This document shows positions 37,288-46,009 of a stretch of 64,000 nucleotides of DNA, in pieces. Numbering within the stretch: position 1 is the first letter of the stretch; each line of letters begins with the position of its first letter. This DNA is from VXRJ01 sp964636705 (lineage in GTDB: Bacteria; Acidobacteriota; Vicinamibacteria; Vicinamibacterales; UBA8438). Made by a program: the position numbers and the translations under genes. The notes below the pieces were generated by a model, which did not search any database, was not told the origin of the DNA, and saw nothing but the letters and a program-made list of their open reading frames with translations. The stretch lies in assembly GCA_964636705.1 (NCBI GenBank), contig CAZWUJ010000003.1, positions 62,001 through 126,000 on the forward strand. Direction: 5' to 3'.

Positions 37288-38013
37288 ATGGCTTCCCTCA
37301 AGACTGCAGACCTGACCAAGTCCTACGGTCGCCGCACTGTGGTCAACGGCGTCAGCCTTGAGGTTCGTCCGGGCGAGGTCGTAGGACTGCTCGGCCCGAA
37401 CGGGGCGGGCAAGACCACTACTTTCTACATGGTAGTCGGCCTGACTCCCCCCGACTCGGGGCGGGTGCTCCTGGATGGCGAGGACATTACCGGGCATCCG
37501 ATGTACGTCCGGGCCAAGCGGGGGATTGGCTACCTTCCTCAGGAACCGTCCGTGTTCCGTGGCCTGACAGTCAAACAGAACATACTCGCGATCCTCGAGA
37601 CGCTGAGACTGCCTCGTGCGGAACGCCGACGCAGGGCCGACGACCTGCTGGCGGAGTTGAATCTCACGCCGCTCGCCGACGCGCGAGCCCACTCCCTATC
37701 CGGAGGCGAGCGGCGGCGAGTTGAGATCACCAGGGCTCTCGTGATGTCTCCCTCGTTCATTCTGCTCGACGAACCGTTCGCCGGGATCGACCCCATTGCC
37801 GTCGCGGACATCCAGGGCATCATCTTCCACCTGAAAGAGCGTGGTATCGGCGTGCTGATGACCGACCACAACGTTCGGGAAACGCTCAAGATCACGGACC
37901 GGGCCTACATCATTCACGACGGCAACGTGTTCAGGAGCGGGACACCGGACGAGTTGGCGGGGGACGACGCGGTCAAGCGGATCTTTCTGGGAACCGACTT
38001 CCGGCTCGATTGA
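37288..38013 (+). CDS. lptB: LPS export ABC transporter ATPase LptB
   Basis: 241 residues. Walker A GPNGAGKT (36-43), Q-loop in GYLPQEPSVF, signature LSGGERRRVEI, Walker B FILLDEPFAGID, H-loop MTDHNVRETL. The last two and GYLPQE are typical of LptB. It energises LptFG, encoded away from here at 51885. It directly precedes rpoN, the same order as in many Proteobacteria. Confidence 0.96.
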   Translation: MASLKTADLTKSYGRRTVVNGVSLEVRPGEVVGLLGPNGAGKTTTFYMVVGLTPPDSGRVLLDGEDITGHPMYVRAKRGIGYLPQEPSVFRGLTVKQNILAILETLRLPRAERRRRADDLLAELNLTPLADARAHSLSGGERRRVEITRALVMSPSFILLDEPFAGIDPIAVADIQGIIFHLKERGIGVLMTDHNVRETLKITDRAYIIHDGNVFRSGTPDELAGDDAVKRIFLGTDFRLD

Positions 38014-38114
38014 GCGTCCCGCGACCGTCAGCCCGGGACGGAACGACGGGCTTCCTGTTTGGACTAAGATCGCAAGAGGCATACTGCTCCCCGCAGTTAC
38101 CGGATCAGGCGTCG

Positions 38115-39674
38115 ATGGTCATACAGCAAAGACTCCAAACGCGGCTTTCGCAAAGGCTCGTCCTTACACCGTCCTTGCAGCAGGCAATCAAGCTCCTGCC
38201 TATGTCGACACTCGAGCTTGCCGATCTCCTCAACCAGGAAGTCGTCGAGAACCCGCTCCTGGAGGAGATGCCGGAAGAAGACGCGCCAGCGGGGGAATCG
38301 ACCGACGGATCCGCAGCGTCCGAGACTGACGACAGCGTCAGCCTGGACACTGCCGACGGTTCAACGACCGACTTCTCGTCGGAAGGGACGACGGCCGACG
38401 CACCTGCCCCGGCGGAATCATCGACGTCCTCGGACAGCGGCACTGAAGCTTCCGAGGGACTGGCGCAGCAGGAGGAGGGCGCCTGGGACGACGCCGACTA
38501 CGAGTACTTCTTCGGTGACTACCTGGACGACGCCTATAGACCACGGACACCCACCGAAATCCCCGAACTGCCGCCGATCGAGAACACCCTCACAACGGCC
38601 AGGTCGCTTTCGGACCACCTGCGGTGGCAACTCCTGATGCAGACTAGTGACGACCGGCTCCGGGACATCGGACTGGCGATCATCGGCAACCTGAATGACG
38701 ACGGCTACCTCGTCGCATCAGTCGATGAACTGGTCGCGATGGGGGACTGGTCCGCCGACGATGTCGAAACCGCGCTCACCCTCGTCCAGTCGCTCGATCC
38801 GGCCGGTATCGCTGCACGGAACCTGCAGGAATGCCTGCTGCTGCAACTCGGACGCCTCGGCCTGTGCGGAACACCAAGCGAGCGGATCATCCGCGAACAC
38901 CTTGGACTCCTCCAGAATCATCAGCTGCCCGATCTGGCCAAACGGCTCGGACTGACTCTTGCATCTCTGCGTGAACATGTCGAAGTGTTGCAGCGGCTGG
39001 ATCCGAAGCCGGGCGCCAGTCTGAACCCGGTGCGATCGCAGTACGTCATCCCCGATGTCATCGTTGCGAAGGTGGACGACGACTTCGTCGCAATGCTGAA
39101 CGAGGATGGTATGCCGCAACTGCGCATCAGCCCCGTTTACCGGCGCATGATGAACCCGCAGACCGAGAATTCGGAGGAGACTCGAGCGTACGTCCGAGAG
39201 AAGCTCAAGTCGGCAATCTGGCTGATCCGGTCGATCGATCAGCGGCAGAAGACGATTCATCGCGTTGCGACCAGCATCATCCGATTCCAGCGCGCCTTCT
39301 TCGAGCACGGTGTCGAGGAACTCAGGCCAATGGTGTTGCGGGAGGTGGCGGATGACATCGGCATGCACGAATCGACAGTCAGCCGCGTGGTCACCAACAA
39401 GTACATGCACACCCCACAGGGTGTGTTCGAGATGAAGTACTTCTTCAGCTCGGGTGTTCATTCCGTGTTCGGCGAGAACGTCTCGTCGGTGGCCATCAAG
39501 CGTCGGATCCGCAGGATGGTTCAGGACGAGGACGCGCGCAAACCGCTGAGCGATGCTCGCATCGCCAGGCGCCTGGAGGAAGAGGACGGTCTGAAGCTCG
39601 CCCGGCGCACGATCGCCAAGTACCGCGAGGAGATGAAGATCCCCACGTCGAGCCGTCGGAGGGCCCACTACTGA
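38115..39674 (+). CDS. rpoN: RNA polymerase sigma-54 factor
   Basis: 519 residues from ATG 38115; homology starts there (QQRLQTRLSQRLVLTPSLQQ, region I). A longer frame from TTG 38010 overlapping lptB exists but would add an unusual N-terminus. Region II is an unusually long acidic Ser/Asp/Glu/Thr stretch (about 55-130). The core-binding region, HTH (VADDIGMHESTVSRV) and RpoN box (ARRTIAKYREEMKIP) are intact. Sigma-54 needs enhancer-binding activators; none is encoded in the window. Confidence 0.96.
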   Translation: MVIQQRLQTRLSQRLVLTPSLQQAIKLLPMSTLELADLLNQEVVENPLLEEMPEEDAPAGESTDGSAASETDDSVSLDTADGSTTDFSSEGTTADAPAPAESSTSSDSGTEASEGLAQQEEGAWDDADYEYFFGDYLDDAYRPRTPTEIPELPPIENTLTTARSLSDHLRWQLLMQTSDDRLRDIGLAIIGNLNDDGYLVASVDELVAMGDWSADDVETALTLVQSLDPAGIAARNLQECLLLQLGRLGLCGTPSERIIREHLGLLQNHQLPDLAKRLGLTLASLREHVEVLQRLDPKPGASLNPVRSQYVIPDVIVAKVDDDFVAMLNEDGMPQLRISPVYRRMMNPQTENSEETRAYVREKLKSAIWLIRSIDQRQKTIHRVATSIIRFQRAFFEHGVEELRPMVLREVADDIGMHESTVSRVVTNKYMHTPQGVFEMKYFFSSGVHSVFGENVSSVAIKRRIRRMVQDEDARKPLSDARIARRLEEEDGLKLARRTIAKYREEMKIPTSSRRRAHY

Positions 39675-39675
39675 A

Positions 39676-40068
39676 ATGTCGCCGAGCGGAAGGGATGTCC
39701 CGGCCGGCGAAGAGGCGCGCCGCGTCGAGAAGCCCTGGGGCTACGAATTGATCTGGGCCCGTACCGACCGCTACGTCGGCAAGGTGATCCACGTCCGGGC
39801 AGGCCACGCCCTCAGTTTGCAGTTCCACGAGAGGAAGGACGAAACCATCCTCCTTTGGCGCGGACGTCTCCGTTTCGAGCTCGGGACAGCCGATGACCGC
39901 CGATCTTGGGAGATGGAGCCCGGTGAGCGCGTACACATCGCCGCCGGCATGGTTCACCGGATGACCGCTGTCGAGGACAGCGACCTCTTCGAGGTCTCGA
40001 CACCCGAACTGGACGATGTGGTTCGCCTGGATGATCGCTACGGCCGCGCCGGAACATCCGATCCGTAG
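39676..40068 (+). CDS. Cupin, mannose-6-phosphate isomerase-like
   Basis: 130-residue single cupin with the type II phosphomannose isomerase pattern: EKPWGYELIW, SLQFHERKDETILLWRGR, and PGERVHIAAGMVHRM. Metal-binding His/Glu residues are present. It begins 1 bp after the rpoN stop, so it is co-translated. As a lone domain it could be a sugar-phosphate isomerase or a binding protein; substrate unknown. Confidence 0.82.
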   Translation: MSPSGRDVPAGEEARRVEKPWGYELIWARTDRYVGKVIHVRAGHALSLQFHERKDETILLWRGRLRFELGTADDRRSWEMEPGERVHIAAGMVHRMTAVEDSDLFEVSTPELDDVVRLDDRYGRAGTSDP

Positions 40069-40080
40069 GCCGGCCGCGCG

Positions 40081-40539
40081 CTAGAAGGGGATGTCGTCGT
40101 CGGCGAGATCGACGCTTCCGCCGCCACCGCTGCTGGCGCCACCGCCGCCACGCTCCGCCGCCGCGGGAGCAGGATCGTCGTAACGATCCTGACGTCCCTC
40201 ACTGCCATCGCGACGCGTACCGAGCAGCACGACATCGTCAGCCCGCACATCGAGCGAGTACCGCGACTTGCCATCGCGATCCTCGTACTCCCGGACGCGC
40301 AACCTCCCGTCGACGAAGACGGTCCGACCCTTCGTCAGGTAGTCCTTGATCCGTTCGCCGCGCTTACCCCAGAAATCCACGCGGAACCACTGGGTGTGCT
40401 CCTCGCGCTCGCCCCGGTTGTTCCGCACCTCGGTCGTGGCGACGCTGAACGTCACAACCCCGTCGCCACCCGGTGTATATCGCTGCTCGGCGTCCCGGCC
40501 GAGATTACCGACAATACTGACCTTGCAAAGGCTCGCCAT
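40081..40539 (-). CDS. ssb: Single-stranded DNA-binding protein
   Basis: 152 residues. OB fold (KVSIVGNLGRDAE, HTQWFRVDFWGKRGE, YLTKGRTVFVDGRLRVREYEDRDGK), then a Gly-rich linker and the acidic interaction tip DDDIPF. Lies downstream of the tol-pal cluster on the same strand, 78 bp after cpoB. Convergent with the cupin gene, 12 bp gap. Confidence 0.97.
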   Translation of the reverse strand: MASLCKVSIVGNLGRDAEQRYTPGGDGVVTFSVATTEVRNNRGEREEHTQWFRVDFWGKRGERIKDYLTKGRTVFVDGRLRVREYEDRDGKSRYSLDVRADDVVLLGTRRDGSEGRQDRYDDPAPAAAERGGGGASSGGGGSVDLADDDIPF

Positions 40540-40617
40540 GATGTGATGTACCCCCCGCGCTCGAAACTGGTTCGTGTGTGTGTTTGGTTGTCTCGTTCTC
40601 TATCTGAAGCCGACCGG

Positions 40618-41538
40618 CTACGGCTGGGGTTGACCGAGCCGATCGAGCGCCTGTTGGGCTAGTGCCGCCATGTCGCTCTCGGGATAGTTGACGACGACCA
40701 GCTCGAACGCCTGACGCGCCCGCTCCGGATCGTCAAGACGTTCAAGCGCCAGGCCCCGCTTGTAGGAAGCCTCCGGTACAACGTCACCACTGGGGTAGTT
40801 CAGCAACACCTGTTCGAAGGCATCGATCGCCTCTTCAAAGCGGCTCTCCGCGAAATAGGTCTGGCCGATGTAAAACGCCGCGTCGTCAGCGAAGTCGGAC
40901 TGCGGCACGGTGTCGATGTAGGCCTCGAAGCCCTGCACCGCAAGCGCCCACTGTCCATTCGTGTAGTCGGCCCAGGCGGTGTCGTACAACCGTTGCGGCG
41001 ACATGCCGACGCCCGGCGAGACGGCGGCGACCGGCGGCGGCAACGGGTCCACCGGTCCAGAGTCGGCGACAGGAGCAGCATCCGCAGGGGCTGCCGGCGG
41101 GGCGGTCGCTCCAGCGGCAGGCACGATCGGCAAACCGGTTTCCGGATCGACTGACAGCGTGGTGGTGGGCAACGGCATCGGCGGAATCGCCTCGCGGAGC
41201 GCGTCGATCTCCTGCGAAAGCGACGCGATCCGGACATTCGACTCGTCCACCTTCTCGCGCACGACGCGGACGACAGTCGCGAGATTCTCGGCCGTCAACT
41301 GCTGGTCGGCGAACGCGCGGCGCATGGCGTCGCCAATCGCTTCCTGCCCGGCGACGAGCTCATTCATGCGGGCATCAAGCGCGTTCATCATTAGATGGAG
41401 GCGCAGTGCATGCTCCTGCAGCATTCGGATGTCCGCCATCAACTGTTCGTGCTCCCGGTCGGCAGCGCCAACAGTCGTCGGGAAAGCAAGAATCGCCGCG
41501 AGCGTCACGCCGGCAACTAGAGTGAAGGGGCGTCCCAT
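40618..41538 (-). CDS. cpoB: Tol-Pal system protein YbgF/CpoB
   Basis: 306 residues. Signal peptide (1-25, ending VGAA), then a coiled coil (about 30-110), then a Pro/Ala-rich linker and C-terminal TPRs (YDTAWADYTNGQWALAVQGF, then AAFYIGQTYFAESRFEEAI). CpoB links peptidoglycan synthesis with outer-membrane constriction through TolA. GGAGGACTG precedes the ATG. Last of the tolQRAB-pal-cpoB run; repeat copy D separates it from pal. Confidence 0.9.
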   Translation of the reverse strand: MGRPFTLVAGVTLAAILAFPTTVGAADREHEQLMADIRMLQEHALRLHLMMNALDARMNELVAGQEAIGDAMRRAFADQQLTAENLATVVRVVREKVDESNVRIASLSQEIDALREAIPPMPLPTTTLSVDPETGLPIVPAAGATAPPAAPADAAPVADSGPVDPLPPPVAAVSPGVGMSPQRLYDTAWADYTNGQWALAVQGFEAYIDTVPQSDFADDAAFYIGQTYFAESRFEEAIDAFEQVLLNYPSGDVVPEASYKRGLALERLDDPERARQAFELVVVNYPESDMAALAQQALDRLGQPQP

Positions 41539-41606
41539 GGCAGTCCTCCGGGAGGGGGTGTTCGATCTACTGTACTCCGGGCGATGACCGAACGCCAGAA
41601 CCCCGG

Positions 41607-41650
41607 CCCGACCATCGTCGCGTGCGGCTCCGACGGCCGCCCGGCCGGTG
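41607..41650. repeat. Dispersed repeat, copy D (one half)
   Basis: Matches the GACCATCGTCG half of copies B and C at 41610-41643. A degenerate trace of the other half (GAGTCGGCGC) follows at about 41654. It lies in the 139-bp gap between pal and cpoB, just 3' of the pal stop. Sequence decay leaves only part of the stem. Confidence 0.65.
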
Positions 41651-41677
41651 ACGGAGTCGGCGCTTCGGGGGCACGCG

Positions 41678-42274
41678 TCACCGGGCCGTCACCACGAAGT
41701 GCGCCCGCCGGTTCGCCGCCCAGGCATCCTCATGCTCGCCGGGAGAAAACGGAAACTCTTCGCCGTAGCTGATCGTTCGAATACGGCTCGCGTCGATCCC
41801 GAGGTTCACCAGGCGTTCTCGCACCGCGAGCGCGCGCCGTTCGCCCAGCGCCAGGTTGTACTCGGGCGTGCCGCGGGAGTCGCAGTGCCCTTCGATCGTG
41901 ATCGACCAGTTGGAGTACGACTCCAGGGTCGTCACGTTCGCCTGGATCGCTTCCAGCGCGTCCGAGTCCAGCTCGATGCTGTCGTACCCGAAGAAGATCG
42001 GCTCCAGCGGCGCCGAACGATTGATCTCCTCGAGCGTCCGTGACGAAAATTCATCCTCATCCAGAACGGGAGGAGGCGGCGCCTCCCGCCCCGGGGCAGG
42101 GGACGGAGCCGGCGCCACGCGAGGTAGCGCAGGATCCGTATCAGCCGCCGGCGGCACCGACGGAACGGTAGCCGGCGCCGGGCTGTTGGTGCGAACGCAC
42201 GAGGTCGTGAAGAACAGAATCGCCGCCGCGGCGAGCACATGGCACGCCGTCCACCCGCGTACTTGCATGGTCAT
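41678..42274 (-). CDS. pal: Peptidoglycan-associated lipoprotein Pal
   Basis: 198 residues. Lipoprotein signal with acylated Cys near C26 (FFTTSC), then a Pro/Ala-rich linker and an OmpA-like peptidoglycan-binding domain: IFFGYDSIELDSDA, IEGHCDSRGTPEYNLALGER, RTISYGEE. ATG 42274 is chosen because GGAGG lies 5 nt upstream. Anchors the outer membrane to the wall and binds TolB. Confidence 0.95.
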   Translation of the reverse strand: MTMQVRGWTACHVLAAAAILFFTTSCVRTNSPAPATVPSVPPAADTDPALPRVAPAPSPAPGREAPPPPVLDEDEFSSRTLEEINRSAPLEPIFFGYDSIELDSDALEAIQANVTTLESYSNWSITIEGHCDSRGTPEYNLALGERRALAVRERLVNLGIDASRIRTISYGEEFPFSPGEHEDAWAANRRAHFVVTAR

Positions 42275-42300
42275 CAATCCTCCGTGCTGCTTGTGAGATA

Positions 42301-43674
42301 TCACCGTGACCAACTCGGCATCTCGTTGTTGCCCATGTGGGTGACCCGACGCAGGCCACGTCCGTCGCGCCCGATCTGCCAGATCTGCTTGTCGCCTGAA
42401 CCTCGCGTCGACGAGAACGCGACGTGCCGGCCGTTGGGCGAGTAGCTGGGACTCTCGTTCGTGCCGAGGCCGAACGTCAGTTGACGCACCTCGTTCGTTG
42501 CGAGATCGACGATCTTGATGTCGAAGCCGGGACCGGTGCGCGACGCGTAGGCGATCTCGTTGTACGGACTCGGCGACCAGGTGGGCCGGTCGCAATACGA
42601 CTCGAAAGTGATGCGGCGCAGGCCCGTGCCGTCCACCCCCACGACATAGATCTGGGGAGAACCGGTTCTATCGGAAGTGAAAGCAATCTGAAGGCCAAGC
42701 GGCGACCAGGTGGGGCTGGTGTCAATACCCGGATGGGTCGTCAGCCGGCGAAGTCCCGTGCCATCAACGTTCATCACGTAGATCTCCGGGTTGCCGTCAC
42801 GGTTCGACATGAACGCCATCTGTGTGCCATCCGGGGAGTAGGAGGGCAGAAAGTTGTGCGCGTCGCTGTTCCCGGCGGCCGGCGTCTCAAGGCGCCCCTC
42901 GTAGAGGTGTGAAACGACGATATCCGGAAGGCCGCTCCGGTACGACGTGTACGCCACCGCACCGCCGCCCGGCGACCAGGTGGGGCTGACGTTGAGGGTG
43001 CGGCCCACCGTCACGCGGCGCACGTTCGCGCCATCGTAGTCGGCAACGTAGATCTCCTTCGTCTGCCGATCGGGCACCAGACCGAGAACCGACTGACTGT
43101 CGCGGTCGGACGTAAACGTGAGCTGGCTTTGAGCAACACCTTCAAGGCCCCGCTGCTGCCGGTGTATTTCGTCCGAGAAGGCATGGGCATAGACCCGGAC
43201 ATTGCGAAGACTGCCAGTGTAGCGTTCGCCGACGGCGGATCCGTTGGTCCGGGTGTTGAAGAGCCTGGCGTCGACCTCCACCCGATCGTCGCCCAGACGA
43301 CGAACCGAGCAACTGACAACGCCATCGGCGCCCAGTTCGCGCCAGGCGTCGAATGGCAGGTCAGTCAGCGTGCGGGCAACCGGGATCGAGCCGTACGTGT
43401 CGCGCGCAACCATCCGGAACTCGCGCTCGAATTCCAGGTCATCCCAGAGCACCTGCGCGATGACTTGCGCAGCGTCAGCCGTCTCACGGTCGCTCGTCAG
43501 CGCCAGGCAATCGGGAACGGCGAAACGCGGCTGTGCGCCGATCCGACCGCCAATGCGCAGATCCACTTCGGACCGCTGGTTCTGCAGGGGAGACGGCGCC
43601 GCGAGCAGCCAGGGACCGGCCACCGACACCACCAACAGGAATGTGAGAGGAAGGGGGCGGGCAATCTGCTTCAT
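42301..43674 (-). CDS. tolB: Tol-Pal translocation protein TolB
   Basis: 457 residues. Signal peptide (about 1-25), N-terminal TolB domain, then a WD40-like six-bladed propeller with repeats such as VSPTWSPGGGAVAYTSYRSG, FLPSYSPDGTQMAFMSNRDG and TSPTWSPLGLQIAFTSDRTG. Start 43674 overlaps the tolA stop (ATGA); the longer open frame lies within tolA. Periplasmic partner of Pal and TolA. Confidence 0.96.
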   Translation of the reverse strand: MKQIARPLPLTFLLVVSVAGPWLLAAPSPLQNQRSEVDLRIGGRIGAQPRFAVPDCLALTSDRETADAAQVIAQVLWDDLEFEREFRMVARDTYGSIPVARTLTDLPFDAWRELGADGVVSCSVRRLGDDRVEVDARLFNTRTNGSAVGERYTGSLRNVRVYAHAFSDEIHRQQRGLEGVAQSQLTFTSDRDSQSVLGLVPDRQTKEIYVADYDGANVRRVTVGRTLNVSPTWSPGGGAVAYTSYRSGLPDIVVSHLYEGRLETPAAGNSDAHNFLPSYSPDGTQMAFMSNRDGNPEIYVMNVDGTGLRRLTTHPGIDTSPTWSPLGLQIAFTSDRTGSPQIYVVGVDGTGLRRITFESYCDRPTWSPSPYNEIAYASRTGPGFDIKIVDLATNEVRQLTFGLGTNESPSYSPNGRHVAFSSTRGSGDKQIWQIGRDGRGLRRVTHMGNNEMPSWSR

Positions 43675-44471
43675 GACTGATACTCGAACGTAAGGCGAAC
43701 GGTCAGGACATCTTCGGGGAACCGGGACGGCAGGGGAGGCATCGTGGCGGCGAGCAACACCGCGCGCTGGGCGCTCAGATCGAGGGCTACGTGCCCACTG
43801 GAACGCGCCACCTGGACATCGCCAATCGCTCCGCTCCGCTGGATAACGAACCGAACAACCACGAGACCGGGTACCCGTTGATTGTTGTCCCACTGCCGCC
43901 GTATCAATTCCAGCATCGTGGCAAGGTACTCGGGACAGCAGAAGTTGCCGACGTCCAGCTCGAGGCCGTCGCCCCCAAGGCCGCCGGCCGACAGCCCGTC
44001 ACCCAATCCCTGAACGCCGGTGTCAGCCATCGCGGTCCCCTCGCGCACCTCGGGCCCCCGGGTTGGCGTCCGGCCGCGCGCTTCCTCCGGCTCAGTCGCC
44101 GTCTCGACTTCCGGTTCCGGGCGCCTGCGCGACTCCACCTGGGGAACCGGCAGGATCATCTCCGGCGGGGCCGGAGACGGCGGTTGAATCCACTCGGGAC
44201 GGCGCGCATCGGCAAGCGGCGCCACCTGCTGCACGGGCCGGCCACCGAGCGGTGTCAAGCCACCCTCGCCTGGCCCCTCCGGACCGCCGAGCCGAAGCGT
44301 CATCACATTCAAGTCGGTCGCGTCGTTACCGGCGGCAATCCACGACGACGGCGCGACGAGCAACGCCACGATCAACACGGCGTGCCCTCCCGCAGAGACG
44401 GCAAAGGGGCGCCGCAGTTCGCCCGACGGGCGCGCGCGGTCGGCGATAATCTGCGATGTAGCGTCCTGCAC
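43671..44471 (-). CDS. tolA: TolA-like protein with TonB C-terminal domain
   Basis: 266 residues. N-terminal membrane helix (about 25-45), Pro/Glu-rich periplasmic linker (about 70-150), C-terminal TonB/TolA domain (MLELIRRQWDNNQ, GLVVVRFVIQRSGAIGDVQV). Much shorter than the enterobacterial TolA and without its long helical rod. A Cys-Cys pair (NFCCPEY) precedes the TonB domain. Position between tolR and tolB supports TolA over TonB. Confidence 0.85.
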   Translation of the reverse strand: MQDATSQIIADRARPSGELRRPFAVSAGGHAVLIVALLVAPSSWIAAGNDATDLNVMTLRLGGPEGPGEGGLTPLGGRPVQQVAPLADARRPEWIQPPSPAPPEMILPVPQVESRRRPEPEVETATEPEEARGRTPTRGPEVREGTAMADTGVQGLGDGLSAGGLGGDGLELDVGNFCCPEYLATMLELIRRQWDNNQRVPGLVVVRFVIQRSGAIGDVQVARSSGHVALDLSAQRAVLLAATMPPLPSRFPEDVLTVRLTFEYQS

Positions 44472-44500
44472 CCTGCTCTACTCGTGCATCCGGCCACGAA

Positions 44501-44965
44501 CTACCTTTCGCGGGGAAGGTCGAGCACGAGGCCGACCTCCTGCACGCCTCCCGCCTTCAGATAGTCCATGACCGACACCAGCTCGCCATAAGTGATGTCC
44601 TGATCGCCGCGAAGGAAAACCGACTTGTCGGTTCGCGTCGCCATCTCGTCGCGCAGGAGGTCGGCCAGCACATCGATCCGGACGTTGTCGTCACCAAGCT
44701 GCACTATGCCCTCCGACCGGTAGGCGATGGGCACCGTCACGAACAGGCGCTCGGAAACCAGGGTTTCTGCCCGTCGTGCCTCCGGCAGATTGACGTCGAG
44801 GCCGCGCTGCATCATCGGTGCGGTCACCATGAAGATCACCAGCATCACCAGCATCACGTCGACGAGCGGAACGACATTGATCTCCGATAGAGAAGTGCCA
44901 ACACGCCGCCCGCGCCGGCGGCCGCCACCGCCTCCGACACTGTCTGCTGCCTGGATCTTCGGCAT
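44501..44965 (-). CDS. tolR: TolR (ExbD/TolR family)
   Basis: 154 residues. One membrane helix (about 27-50) containing the proton-path Asp in NVVPLVDVMLVMLVIFMVT, then a periplasmic domain (GDQDITYGELVSVMDYLKAG). Works with TolQ as the proton-driven motor. 12 bp after tolQ and 29 bp before tolA. Confidence 0.95.
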   Translation of the reverse strand: MPKIQAADSVGGGGGRRRGRRVGTSLSEINVVPLVDVMLVMLVIFMVTAPMMQRGLDVNLPEARRAETLVSERLFVTVPIAYRSEGIVQLGDDNVRIDVLADLLRDEMATRTDKSVFLRGDQDITYGELVSVMDYLKAGGVQEVGLVLDLPRER

Positions 44966-44977
44966 TGTCAGGGTGCG

Positions 44978-45832
44978 TCAGGCGGAAAAATGCCGCTCCG
45001 CAATGTTCAGGAACTCGAGCGAAAAGTCGTCGATCGCCGAGGCCGTCAGCTTCACCTTGTTGGTCAGGTGATTGTAGAAGTAGACAGCGGGGATTGCCGC
45101 GAAGAGTCCCGCCAGCGTCGCGATCAGCGCGTCAGCGATTCCCGGCGCCACCGCCGCGAGATTCGTCGATCCGGTCTCCGCGATTCCCTGGAAAGCGATG
45201 ATGATGCCCCAGACGGTTCCGAACAGGCCGATGAACGGCGTGATGCTCGCCGTCGTCGCCAGCATCGGCACATGGCGTTCCAGTTTCGTTACTTCGACGT
45301 TCGAGGCGCGAAGCAGCGCGCGATCCAGCGCCTCGAAACTCCGAAGCGACGGTTGCCGGCCGCCCTCGGATCGGGCCCCTTCCGAGTCGCGGAGCTGGGT
45401 ATTCAACTCGACGTAGCCCGCCTGGAACACCCCGGTGAGGGGACTCGCGGCAAGCGACTTGCAGACGGACTGCACGTCGGAGAACTTCCGGCTCTTGCGG
45501 AAGACCTCGACAAACGCGCTGGTCTGCGATTCAACCCTGCGGAACTGCCAGAGCTTGAAGACGATGATGCCCCACGAGGCCACGGAGAAAAGCAGCAACG
45601 ACGCCAGCACGACCTGCGACAGTACGGACGACTGCGCAATGAGGTTGATGATTCCGCTGCCGAATGCGCCGGTCGGCTCGGCTTCCATCCCGGTATCCGG
45701 CTGCAGAGCCAGCGCCTGAACCAAAGGAATGAAGCCCGCGCTTGTGCCGAAACGCCCCTGCAGCCCTTCGAGCCACTCCGTCAACGCGGGCGCCTGAAGG
45801 ATCACAAAGGCAGAGTATCCGAGGATACGCAC
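44978..45832 (-). CDS. tolQ: TolQ (MotA/TolQ/ExbB proton channel)
   Basis: 284 residues from GTG 45832, with GGGAG about 7 nt upstream. Three membrane helices. The conserved block ATTASITPFIGLFGTVWGII and the C-terminal ADALIATLAGLFAAIPAV are diagnostic. It has an N-terminal extension of about 48 residues compared with the usual 230-residue TolQ; an internal ATG at 45688 would remove it but lacks a good ribosome site. Confidence 0.95.
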   Translation of the reverse strand: MRILGYSAFVILQAPALTEWLEGLQGRFGTSAGFIPLVQALALQPDTGMEAEPTGAFGSGIINLIAQSSVLSQVVLASLLLFSVASWGIIVFKLWQFRRVESQTSAFVEVFRKSRKFSDVQSVCKSLAASPLTGVFQAGYVELNTQLRDSEGARSEGGRQPSLRSFEALDRALLRASNVEVTKLERHVPMLATTASITPFIGLFGTVWGIIIAFQGIAETGSTNLAAVAPGIADALIATLAGLFAAIPAVYFYNHLTNKVKLTASAIDDFSLEFLNIAERHFSA

Positions 45833-46009
45833 CTTAGTTCTCCCGTCGATGCTGACACTGGCGCGCCGCTGGGAAGGCGCAGACTCGTGTAGCGTAGCGG
45901 CTCGCCGTGCCCATTGTCAAACCGTGCATTCCTGTCAACAAGCCGTGGGTAGCCGCACCCTTCACTCCGCGGATCCACATCCGGTGATACGATTGCTCGC
46001 TTCCCTCCC

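Noticed and set aside
39676..40068. Full phosphomannose isomerase/guanylyltransferase
   Set aside because: Only a single cupin of 130 residues is present; there is no nucleotidyltransferase domain.
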